Of a stretch of 64,000 bases of DNA, positions 27,320-35,416 are shown one piece after another. A program made the position numbers and the translations under genes. The DNA lies in the NCBI GenBank assembly GCA_964553325.1, contig CAZKKI010000071.1, positions 62,001 through 126,000 of the forward strand, read 5' to 3'. Below the pieces are notes generated by a model, which was not told where the DNA came from, did not search any database, and saw only the letters and a list, made by a program, of their open reading frames with translations. Positions within the stretch are counted from its first letter, which is position 1. Each line of letters begins with the position of its first letter. This stretch comes from BMS3ABIN04 sp964553325. GTDB taxonomy: Bacteria; Bacteroidota; Ignavibacteria; Ignavibacteriales; Melioribacteraceae.

Positions 27320-28228
27320 TTAGAACGACGTGGTAACACCGATTCTGTGTAGCGCTCCGATTGAGCCCATAGAGGAAAAAGAGTAATCGATGTTATATTC
27401 TTTCACTACAAACCCAACTCCGATGCTGAATCCGGCAATTCCGGCTGTTGTTCCTATTTTCAGCTCTCTTCGTTTTTCGTTATCGTATCCGAACCGTAAA
27501 CGTAAAACTTTTGAGAGACGGAATTCGCCGCCGACAGTAAACTGTTTGAAACGGTCTTCTTCTTCGTTTAATTTGTTCAACGAAACATAAAATGTAAAAG
27601 GTAAATGTTCGAGTGTTTTGGAAACCCCGATTCTTACATCGAGCGGCAAATCTTCTTTTGTAGAGTAAAAATATTTAATTTGGGTGCCGGCATTTAAAAT
27701 TGAAAGTCCGAAGTTCCATTTTGTTTCCGGCATTGTATATTGCAAACCGAAGTCGAATCCGATTCCCGTGGAATATCTGTCGGCAATTGAGGAATAAATA
27801 AATTTCGTGTTTACACCGTAATAAAAATTGTTTCCCAGTTCATTGGAGTAACCGATTGTTAAAGCAAATTCTCCTGCTCCGAATTCGCCGAGTTTTTCAC
27901 CGAACTCGTTCGCTTCGGTGAAACTTCCGTAATTGATATATTGAATTCCCGCTCCGAATCTGCCGATTCCCTCGAAAAATTGAGAATAAGCCAAACTGAC
28001 GGAATTAATATCGAGTAAGTGTTTTAAAAACGAAAACGATGCCGGGCGGTTCTCCAATTGGGCAATTCCGGCGGGATTGTAAAATATAACATTCGGATCG
28101 TCGTTATTCGATACAAAACTTCCCGCAAGCGCAGCGGCGCGAGGACTGTTATCAAGTCGTAAAAATTCAAATGTCGTTTGTGCATTGATAATCGTCGATG
28201 CAAAAATCAACAAAATCAGTTTTTTCAT
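27320..28228 (-). CDS. PorV/PorQ family outer-membrane barrel protein
   Basis: The 302-residue protein has a signal peptide ending NAQ, then the family start FLRLDNSPRAAALAGSFVS and NDDPNVIFYNPAGIA, which recur in PorV and PorQ and resemble FadL-type barrels. The rest alternates aromatic strands and ends in a hydrophobic residue (VTTSF), as expected for an outer-membrane barrel. PorV and PorQ serve the type IX secretion system as shuttle or attachment partners, but the family is large and this member could be unrelated to secretion. A T9SS substrate is encoded about 7 kb to the right. Confidence 0.78.
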   Translation of the reverse strand: MKKLILLIFASTIINAQTTFEFLRLDNSPRAAALAGSFVSNNDDPNVIFYNPAGIAQLENRPASFSFLKHLLDINSVSLAYSQFFEGIGRFGAGIQYINYGSFTEANEFGEKLGEFGAGEFALTIGYSNELGNNFYYGVNTKFIYSSIADRYSTGIGFDFGLQYTMPETKWNFGLSILNAGTQIKYFYSTKEDLPLDVRIGVSKTLEHLPFTFYVSLNKLNEEEDRFKQFTVGGEFRLSKVLRLRFGYDNEKRRELKIGTTAGIAGFSIGVGFVVKEYNIDYSFSSMGSIGALHRIGVTTSF

Positions 28229-28403
28229 TATTTCCTCAAAATTTACGAGACGATATTAAATATAAAAAAAATTAATGGCAAGGTAATTAAATTTTCGTCG
28301 CGTGTTTTCTATTTTGTTATCGGTAATTTGTCGGGGAAATTTATTTTGCCGGAACTTTATTAATCTGCATATCGTTAAAGAAGGAAGTTCATTTATATTA
28401 ACC

Positions 28404-28434
28404 TTGATTGACACTTAACATCTAAGTAAATTTG
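28404..28434 (+). promoter_or_regulatory. Bacteroidota-type promoter for the envelope operon
   Basis: TTG at 28404-28406 and TAAATTTG at 28427-28434 are 20 bases apart. Transcription would begin a few bases after 28434, which argues for translation from the ATG at 28474 rather than the in-frame TTG at 28432 that lies inside the element. Confidence 0.5.
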
Positions 28435-28473
28435 AAACCGAATAAGCAAAACTTAAAACAGAATATCGTATTT

Positions 28474-29070
28474 ATGATTCGCTACGCGATTTTTTTTATT
28501 TGGATTACGTTTTTCTTCGGTTCGCACGTCACCGCGGCGGGGCAACCTGAACGTAACATCGATGTTATTTATTCCCTTTTGGACGAATCGGTCGATATGA
28601 TTTTGAAATCGACAAACGATGTAAAAGAGCTGTTGTTCGAATATAATTCGCCTGTGAGGTTCAAGCGGTTCGAAAACAGAATAATTTATAAACTTAGAGA
28701 AAACGGAATAGATATATTCGAAAATAAATTTTCGGAAACAAAATTAAATTACGTGCTCGATGACGTATCAGTAAGCTATTCCGATGCATTTCGCGAAAGC
28801 TTTTTCGGTAATTACAAAACCGAAAGGAAAGTGAAAATTGCCGGAAGTTTCATTTTGTACGAAAACGGGAAAGTTTCCGTAAGTGAATATTTTAATCTCT
28901 TCACAAGCGATACGCTTGATTACGAAAGTGTTCCCGATTTTAACAACGGATTTGCCGAAGGAACGCAAAAGCCGGAAGTGCCGTTTTTCGGCAGTCTTCT
29001 TGAACCGGTTATTGCTTTGGGCGCTGTAGCCGTTGCTATATTTTTATTTTTTACGGTAAGGTCCAATTAG
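28474..29070 (+). CDS. Exported protein with C-terminal membrane anchor, unknown function
   Basis: From the ATG at 28474 the product is 198 residues: a signal peptide (FIWITFFFGSHVTAAG), a soluble strand-rich domain and one C-terminal hydrophobic helix (LEPVIALGAVAVAIFLFF) followed by a short basic tail. The frame also opens at TTG 28432, but that codon lies within a promoter-like element. I do not recognise the domain. It is the first gene of a rightward run with bamD 65 bases downstream, so a role in outer-membrane or cell-surface assembly is a reasonable guess only. Confidence 0.55.
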   Translation: MIRYAIFFIWITFFFGSHVTAAGQPERNIDVIYSLLDESVDMILKSTNDVKELLFEYNSPVRFKRFENRIIYKLRENGIDIFENKFSETKLNYVLDDVSVSYSDAFRESFFGNYKTERKVKIAGSFILYENGKVSVSEYFNLFTSDTLDYESVPDFNNGFAEGTQKPEVPFFGSLLEPVIALGAVAVAIFLFFTVRSN

Positions 29071-29135
29071 TTTAATAATTTGAGACGAAAAAAAATTTAG
29101 TTAGTTTTACAATTCGAATTTAATACGGAAGGAAT

Positions 29136-29885
29136 ATGAAATACGGAAAATATGCCGCTTTAATTTTAATTACTTTTATGTGGGCATGTTCGGGCGGGAA
29201 AGATACCGGGAGCATGTCGCCCGAAGAACATTTGCAATATGCTATGTCGCTTTATAACGATGAAGATTATGAACAGGCAATAAAAGAATTTCAATCGATT
29301 ATTCTTCAATATGCCGGAAATCCAGTAAACGACGATGCGCAATTTTATTTGGGTATGACTTATTTCAAACAAGAGCAATTTTTACTTGCCGCATACGAGT
29401 TCAGCAAGTTGATAAGAGACATTCCGGCAAGCCCGTTGGTGCCCGAAGCCCAGTTTATGTTGGCGGATTCGTATTACGAACTTTCGCCGCCATATCCGCT
29501 CGAACAAAGTTATACCAAAAAAGCGATTGACGAATTCCAAGCGTTTATCGATTATTTCCCGCTTGATAAAAGAGTGGAAGAAGCTGAAAGAAAAATTAAC
29601 GAACTAAATGAAAAACTTGCGGAAAAAGAATATAATGCCGGTGTGATTTACGAAAAAATGGAATATTACAATGCAGCAATAATTTATTATGAGCGGGTTT
29701 TCGAAGCATACCACGATTCCAAATTTGCCCCGGTTGCCTTATACAGAAAAATCAAATTATTAATAGATAAAGACAGAAAGAGTGAAGCGCTTAAAGATAT
29801 AGCAACATTCTTGGCAAAATATTCCGATAGCGAATATGTTGAGGAAGTGAAAAAACTTCAAAACGAAATTATTGCGTCGAAATAA
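29136..29885 (+). CDS. bamD: Outer-membrane assembly lipoprotein BamD
   Basis: The 249-residue protein has a lipoprotein signal peptide with lipobox (FMWACSGG, Cys 18) and five TPR-like units, the first being PEEHLQYAMSLYNDEDYEQA and the second NDDAQFYLGMTYFKQEQF. This is the layout of BamD/YfiO, which docks with BamA in inserting outer-membrane barrels. AAGGA lies very close to the ATG. It is followed 3 bases later by the thioesterase gene. Other secreted TPR lipoproteins share this look, so assignment rests on length, spacing and the first repeat. Confidence 0.8.
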   Translation: MKYGKYAALILITFMWACSGGKDTGSMSPEEHLQYAMSLYNDEDYEQAIKEFQSIILQYAGNPVNDDAQFYLGMTYFKQEQFLLAAYEFSKLIRDIPASPLVPEAQFMLADSYYELSPPYPLEQSYTKKAIDEFQAFIDYFPLDKRVEEAERKINELNEKLAEKEYNAGVIYEKMEYYNAAIIYYERVFEAYHDSKFAPVALYRKIKLLIDKDRKSEALKDIATFLAKYSDSEYVEEVKKLQNEIIASK

Positions 29886-29888
29886 AAT

Positions 29889-30371
29889 ATGACGGAGAGA
29901 AAAAGTAAACGCGTAAGCGAATCGATAATCACGATGACGGAGTTGGTTTTACCGCATCATACCAATCAACTTGGAAATTTGTTGGGCGGACAACTGATGC
30001 ACTGGATTGATATCTGTGCCGCGCTTGCTGCGGGTAAACACTCGCAAAGGGTTTGTGTTACCGCCTCGGTCGATAAAATCGATTTCCACGAACCGATAAA
30101 GCTCGGCGATGTGGTAACACTGGTTGCCTCGGTTAACAGAGCTTTCAAAACTTCGATGGAGGTTGGCGTTAAGGTGCATGCGGAAAATTTTGCAAAAGGC
30201 AAATGCGTCCATACGAATTCCGCTTATCTTACTTTCGTAAGTGTCGACGAAAATAACAATCCCGTTGAAACATTCGGAATAATACCGGAAACCGATGAAG
30301 AAAAAAGAAGATATGAAGAAGCGCTTCAAAGAAGGCAAAACCGTCTTGCTTCCCGCCGGAGCGGTAAGTAG
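29889..30371 (+). CDS. Acyl-CoA thioesterase, YciA-like hotdog fold
   Basis: The 160-residue protein has the hotdog-fold signature NQLGNLLGGQLMHWIDICAA, where the catalytic aspartate is in HWID, and the strand VCVTASVDKIDFHEPIKLGD. This is the YciA/BACH group of acyl-CoA thioesterases. It would hydrolyse fatty acyl-CoA in the cytoplasm. It overlaps the frame of the next gene, so translation is probably coupled. Its presence among envelope genes may reflect lipid supply or simple cotranscription. Confidence 0.85.
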   Translation: MTERKSKRVSESIITMTELVLPHHTNQLGNLLGGQLMHWIDICAALAAGKHSQRVCVTASVDKIDFHEPIKLGDVVTLVASVNRAFKTSMEVGVKVHAENFAKGKCVHTNSAYLTFVSVDENNNPVETFGIIPETDEEKRRYEEALQRRQNRLASRRSGK

Positions 30372-32412
30372 TTTTCTCGTAATTTTTCTGCTTGCAAGCA
30401 GCCTTTTCGCACAAATTCCGCTTAACGGTTTCTGCCGGGTCGAGCAAATCGACGTTCCCCGCAATTTTTACGAATTCCGGTTAATCGACATAGATGAAGA
30501 TGACAACGATGAAATAATTCTTTTCGGTTCCCCCGAAAAAAGATTTGTTGTAATCGACCGATCCGATAACGGTTATTCGGTTGCACCGAAATTTTTTTTC
30601 TTTCCCGTATCCGACTTCGGATTTTTTAACTCGCTCGAACCGCTAGGTAATTTCTATTTCTTTGTCTCGGAAAAAACCAGAAAAATGGGACTGACGTCGT
30701 TTACGAAAAAAGGGTCGATGATTTTGCTTAATCAGAAAAGTCTCGATTCGTATCCCGCAAAGTTTTTAATCGGTGATATCGATAAAGACGATAAAAACGA
30801 AGCTGTTATTTTCGGAAATAATTTTAACGGTTTGTCCGTCGTCGAACAAAACAATTATAAAGTTTTAGAAAGTAAAATTATAAAAAATAAAATATTCAGC
30901 GATTTAAATTTTATCGATTTGGATTACGACGGTTACCCCGATCTTGTTGGTATCGATCTTATTGCCAATTCTGTTGTTTTGTTGATGAACGATAATAACG
31001 GGAATTATAAAATCACCCGAACAATTCCTTTCGAGAGGGATATTAAAAATCTTTTCACATTCGATTTTAACGGTGACGGTTTTACCGATATAACGGTTTC
31101 GGAAGAAAATTCCGTTGCCGTTTTATTCGGCGATTCCGTTTCTTCTTTTACCGAAAGAGCTGCTATTGAAGTGCCGGAAAGCATCGAGAAATACCGATTC
31201 GAAGATTTGAACGGGGATGCGAATCCCGATTTGATTTACATAGATGCAAACCGGAAAGATTGTCGCATTTTGCTTTCCACTGGCAAAGGATTTGCCGAAC
31301 CGCTAATGTTGACGAACGGGAAAGTTTTTACCGGTTCCCATAACGAAGCTTCCGATAGCTCAAGTCTTTATTTGATTTCACCGGAAGGAAAATTTTATTC
31401 GTATTCGAAATTCGAATTAACCGACTCGGTTTCCGTTAAGATCGGCGGTGCGATTGATAAATTATATGCTGAAAAAATCGGGAAGTTTGATTTTCCCGTG
31501 TTTTATTTTATCGATTCGTACGATAACACTCTGAAAATACTTACCGGTAATTCGCCCGATTACTTTGCCGGTTTATACTCGGATGATTTGGCGGAAAAGC
31601 ATAACAGAGTCGATTTATACCGTAATTCCGATTTGAAATACGAATTTCATTGTTATTCCGAAAAAGGAAGACTTGTGGAAATCCTGAACAGAAATATTCC
31701 GGGCACGGAAGTTAAACGCGAAGCCGTATATACATCTTTCCCGATATTGAAAGTAATTTCGCAAACAGATTCTTCGATAAGTGTGCTGGAACAAAACAAA
31801 GACAGTTTGTTGATTGAAAATTTTTACAGAATTAACGAGCACTTTGTAAATTCCGATGTTGAATTGGTCGATACGGGCTTCGTTGGAAAGGTTACATTTT
31901 CCAAGAGTAAAGATTTATTCTTTTATTTTACGAAAACCGAAAACGGATATTTTTTCAAAAAATATCCTGGCAATTATTCCGTTGAAGTAACCGACTTTTT
32001 TGTAAATCCGGATTCCGCGTTTATACAAGCCACCATGATATTAAATCATGTAAAGAACGAATCGCTTCACGTGTTAGGCGGGAAGTCGAAAACGACCTAT
32101 GTGTTAATTGCCGGTAAAAAATCAAAAGAACTCCGGGGTGAAGACGATATGATCCCGATTGCTAAAAATAATGACGATTTGAAATTTTATGGGAACAACA
32201 AAAATAAAGCTTATATTTACCTGTACGATGATGAATCGCACTATGTTTACGGTGCGGAAATCGACAAAAGGAGAAAAAATATTTTGTTTACCAAAATTAC
32301 GGAAATGAAAAATCCGGGTAACTTTTTAATTGAAAAGCTCGGAAAGTCGAAATATCTGATTTACTCGGATACACTTAATAATACAATAAACTTTAAAAAT
32401 ATTAGTGATTAA
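30295..32412 (+). CDS. Secreted FG-GAP/VCBS repeat protein
   Basis: The 705-residue product is exported: a basic stretch then a hydrophobic core (VSSFLVIFLLASSLFAQ). Starts at 30295 or 30313 are both possible; each lies inside the end of the thioesterase gene (overlap 77 or 59 bases). The mature part contains several acidic calcium-binding-like loops, DIDEDDNDEI, DIDKDDKNEAV, DLDYDGYPDLV, DFNGDGFTDI and DLNGDANPDLI, spaced as in FG-GAP propellers. The C-terminal third lacks these and is unassigned. No sorting domain is seen. The next gene starts within its last codons. Confidence 0.75.
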   Translation: MKKKEDMKKRFKEGKTVLLPAGAVSSFLVIFLLASSLFAQIPLNGFCRVEQIDVPRNFYEFRLIDIDEDDNDEIILFGSPEKRFVVIDRSDNGYSVAPKFFFFPVSDFGFFNSLEPLGNFYFFVSEKTRKMGLTSFTKKGSMILLNQKSLDSYPAKFLIGDIDKDDKNEAVIFGNNFNGLSVVEQNNYKVLESKIIKNKIFSDLNFIDLDYDGYPDLVGIDLIANSVVLLMNDNNGNYKITRTIPFERDIKNLFTFDFNGDGFTDITVSEENSVAVLFGDSVSSFTERAAIEVPESIEKYRFEDLNGDANPDLIYIDANRKDCRILLSTGKGFAEPLMLTNGKVFTGSHNEASDSSSLYLISPEGKFYSYSKFELTDSVSVKIGGAIDKLYAEKIGKFDFPVFYFIDSYDNTLKILTGNSPDYFAGLYSDDLAEKHNRVDLYRNSDLKYEFHCYSEKGRLVEILNRNIPGTEVKREAVYTSFPILKVISQTDSSISVLEQNKDSLLIENFYRINEHFVNSDVELVDTGFVGKVTFSKSKDLFFYFTKTENGYFFKKYPGNYSVEVTDFFVNPDSAFIQATMILNHVKNESLHVLGGKSKTTYVLIAGKKSKELRGEDDMIPIAKNNDDLKFYGNNKNKAYIYLYDDESHYVYGAEIDKRRKNILFTKITEMKNPGNFLIEKLGKSKYLIYSDTLNNTINFKNISD

Positions 32413-34066
32413 AACATTAATAAATGTATATTTGCTGTTATTACTGAATTTTGTTGTTTACGGTCAAAACACCGATTCTTTATTCAGTCGGTTGATTCGT
32501 TTAACTACGGGCGAAACTCCGGTAAATACTACGGGTATTATTCAAGAATCGGCCGAAGGGGAAAAATGCGGATTCGGATTAATAACTTCGGTAAAAACGA
32601 ATTTCAATATGTTTTCAAAATCGCAGCAATACAAGATTCAACAGATATTGCAGAGACCCTCGACTGACACAAGCATCGTTTCGCCTTCCGGTTTTTTCAG
32701 AATACATTTCTACAAAAGCGGTACGAATAAACCGGGTTATGATGTGAACAAATTGGCCGCCGCATTGGATTCCGTTTATGATTTTGAGGTGAATTTTCTC
32801 GGTTATCCGCCACCGCCTTCCGACAATAACGCGGGCGGTGACGATAAATATGATATTTACATTATCAGTTTGAACGGTGGATTATACGGTTATACCGAGC
32901 CTGAAACGCAAGTTACAAATTTGACTTATACAACTTTCATGGTAATGGAAAATGATTTCGCCGGTTACAACACAACGGGTATAAATGCTGCACGTGCAAC
33001 CGCGGCACATGAGTTTCATCATGCAATTCAATTGGGAAATTATATCTTCCGGGAAGATGACGTTTGGTATTACGAACTTACTTCAACATCGATGGAAGAA
33101 TTCGTATTTGACGATGTAAACGATTATTACGCCTACATGAAATCTTATTTTTACCGTCCCTTCAGCACGATTTCAGCCCACAGCGGTTACGATATGGCCG
33201 TTTGGAATATCTTTCTTGTTGAAAGATTTGCCCCGCAGAATCCGATGCTTGGTTTCGACATGATTAAACGTAGCTGGGAATTACTTATTGATAATCGCGC
33301 AATTGTTTCAATTGCGAAATCTTTACAAGAAAAGGGTTTTTCGTTCAAGCAAGAGTTTAATAATTTCGGAGTGTGGATTTATTTTACAAATTATAGGGCG
33401 AAACCGGGCAAGTATTTTGAGGAAGCCATAAATTATCCTGTTGTTCAACCGACTACGACAATCGAATTTGCACCACCGAAAAAGGAAGTTATGATTAACT
33501 CCGAACCGGTCTCGAATAATTATTTGATTTTTCCCGACTATTCGAAAGGGTTTAACGATACGCTTGTGTCGATAATTTCGAATACGGATATTGAAGGCGG
33601 ATTGGATCCGCAAAATAACGATATGAGTTTCGATTATGTTTTATCGGATAAAGATTTTGAAGGCGCAAGGAAAATCAATGAATTTTATTATTCGAAAATC
33701 GTTGCGGATAATAACGAAAAATTATATGAATCGAATATTTTCAATAACGAACTTGCCGGCGGTACGATAGATAGAAATGAAATCGATTATGCATTCCCGC
33801 AGCCGTATGTATACGGTAGTACGGTTTCTTATTTGCATTTGCCTACCGTCCTTAACGAAAGCGGTTATGCCGATTATAATATTTATACGTCCGGAATGGA
33901 TTTAGTCGTTTCGGGAAGAGCGAAAATATTTGCAACGGACAAAATTACCGTGGTTTGGAACGGATTGGATTCGGACGGGAACAAACTTCCGACGGGCGTA
34001 TATTTATACGTTACAAAATCCGACGATGTTGTTAAAAAAGGTAAAATTATAATTCAAAATAAATAA
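32405..34066 (+). CDS. MXAN_6640-type secreted metalloprotease with C-terminal sorting-like domain
   Basis: The 553-residue protein starts at GTG, overlapping the previous stop by 8 bases (GTGATTAA). A signal peptide ends at VVYGQ. The zinc-protease motif HEFHH places ligands H202 and H206 and catalytic E203; this and the NLTYTTFMVME region fit the MXAN_6640 putative metalloprotease family. The C-terminal 90 residues (WNGLDSDGNKLPTGVYLY to KGKIIIQNK) look like a FlgD/T9SS-type end domain, though the NYPNPFNP motif is absent. It should be exported to the surface. Substrate unknown. Confidence 0.75.
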   Translation: MIKTLINVYLLLLLNFVVYGQNTDSLFSRLIRLTTGETPVNTTGIIQESAEGEKCGFGLITSVKTNFNMFSKSQQYKIQQILQRPSTDTSIVSPSGFFRIHFYKSGTNKPGYDVNKLAAALDSVYDFEVNFLGYPPPPSDNNAGGDDKYDIYIISLNGGLYGYTEPETQVTNLTYTTFMVMENDFAGYNTTGINAARATAAHEFHHAIQLGNYIFREDDVWYYELTSTSMEEFVFDDVNDYYAYMKSYFYRPFSTISAHSGYDMAVWNIFLVERFAPQNPMLGFDMIKRSWELLIDNRAIVSIAKSLQEKGFSFKQEFNNFGVWIYFTNYRAKPGKYFEEAINYPVVQPTTTIEFAPPKKEVMINSEPVSNNYLIFPDYSKGFNDTLVSIISNTDIEGGLDPQNNDMSFDYVLSDKDFEGARKINEFYYSKIVADNNEKLYESNIFNNELAGGTIDRNEIDYAFPQPYVYGSTVSYLHLPTVLNESGYADYNIYTSGMDLVVSGRAKIFATDKITVVWNGLDSDGNKLPTGVYLYVTKSDDVVKKGKIIIQNK

Positions 34067-34075
34067 CTTTAAACC

Positions 34076-34726
34076 ATGTCGTATTCTCTTACTCTGGAAA
34101 ATATTTCGAAATCATTCGGCAGAAGATTGATATTCAAGGGAATCGATTATCGCTTTACCGAAAATAAAATTTATGGCATTGCCGGTAGTAATGGTTCGGG
34201 GAAATCGACTCTTACCAAAATAATAGCGGGTGTTTTATCACCGAGTAAGGGAAAAGTAATTCATTCGAACGGAGGCTCGGAAATAATAGCCGAGCGTCTT
34301 CACAATTATTTGGGTTTTGTTTCTCCGTATCTTGTACTTTACGACGAATTTTCCGCATTGGAAAATCTGAAGTATTTTGCAGAAATAAGAGGAATCGGTT
34401 TCGACGAAGAAAAAATTAAATTATTATTGAATGAATTCGGATTATCGAAGCGCGGAAACGATCTGCTCAAAGCCTACTCGTCGGGAATGAAACAAAGAAT
34501 GAAATTTATCTTTGCGTTACAGCATTCGCCCAAATTATTGCTTTTGGACGAACCGACTTCCAATTTGGATGAGGAAGGTAAGAAAACGGTTTACAGGGTT
34601 ATCAATCAAATAAAGAAAAACACGGTTGTAATAATTGCATCGAACGAAAAAAACGATTTGGAACTCTGCGATGAGGTTTTGGAATTATCAAAGTTTAAGA
34701 ATAATATGAAAAATAAGAACAGTTAA
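34076..34726 (+). CDS. ccmA: ABC transporter ATP-binding protein, CcmA-like
   Basis: The 216-residue ATPase has Walker A GSNGSGKST, signature YSSGMKQR and Walker B LLLLDEPTSNLD, all at normal spacing. It is followed 4 bases later by a CcmB-like permease, and the pair matches the heme-exporter-type ABC module that supplies cytochrome c maturation. CcmC, CcmD and CcmF are not seen in the window, so the substrate could be different. Neighbours on both sides encode exported proteases. Confidence 0.75.
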   Translation: MSYSLTLENISKSFGRRLIFKGIDYRFTENKIYGIAGSNGSGKSTLTKIIAGVLSPSKGKVIHSNGGSEIIAERLHNYLGFVSPYLVLYDEFSALENLKYFAEIRGIGFDEEKIKLLLNEFGLSKRGNDLLKAYSSGMKQRMKFIFALQHSPKLLLLDEPTSNLDEEGKKTVYRVINQIKKNTVVIIASNEKNDLELCDEVLELSKFKNNMKNKNS

Positions 34727-34730
34727 ACTT

Positions 34731-35390
34731 ATGAAAGCTCTGGCTGTATTTAAAAAAGACTGGGAATCGGAACTACGCACACGCTATGCAATTAATGCGC
34801 TGGCAATGTTTATACTTGTTACTATTTCGGTAATAATGTTTTCGATAGGAGATGAACCGGTAACGGAATATTTGACCGGAGGTTTGTTTTGGGTGGTTAT
34901 TTTCTTTTCGGCGATGTCTGGACTTTCCCGCGTTTTTGTAACCGAAGAGGAAAGGGGAACAACTCTTACTTTGCAATTAATTGCTTCTCCTTCCACGGTA
35001 TTTTTCGGCAAGCTTGTTTTCAATCTGGTTCTTGTTTATCTGATGGTTGCAGCTATTACATTTTTATACTCGATACTTTTCGAAAATTTTATCATACATA
35101 ATATTTCACTTTTTGCGGTTGCCTTGTTGCTGGGCAGTACCGGTATAGCAATTTCATCTACGTTAATCGCCGCAATAATTTCAAAAGCTAATACGAAAGG
35201 AACGCTTTATCCGGTTCTTTCTTTCCCTATTTTGCTTCCGTTAATTTTAACTTTAGTTAAATTGACTCAATTTTCAATGGACGGTGAAACGTTCGAATTT
35301 GCTTGGGTATATCTTGCTATTTTGATAAGCTACAATGTAATAATGTTCACCGGTGGTTTAATGTTATTCGATTTTATATGGAGAGATTAA
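34731..35390 (+). CDS. ccmB: ABC transporter permease, CcmB-like
   Basis: The 219-residue protein has an N-terminal cytoplasmic segment with FKKDWESELRTRYAINAL, typical of CcmB, then six hydrophobic segments. The ERGTTLTLQLIASP loop, which couples to the ATPase, is well kept. It pairs with the CcmA-like ATPase just upstream, and the ATG at 34731 is the only sensible start. As with that gene, heme transport is known for the family but the rest of the maturation machinery is absent from this window. Confidence 0.75.
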   Translation: MKALAVFKKDWESELRTRYAINALAMFILVTISVIMFSIGDEPVTEYLTGGLFWVVIFFSAMSGLSRVFVTEEERGTTLTLQLIASPSTVFFGKLVFNLVLVYLMVAAITFLYSILFENFIIHNISLFAVALLLGSTGIAISSTLIAAIISKANTKGTLYPVLSFPILLPLILTLVKLTQFSMDGETFEFAWVYLAILISYNVIMFTGGLMLFDFIWRD

Positions 35391-35416
35391 AGGAAAATTC
35401 AAAATTTAATAATATT

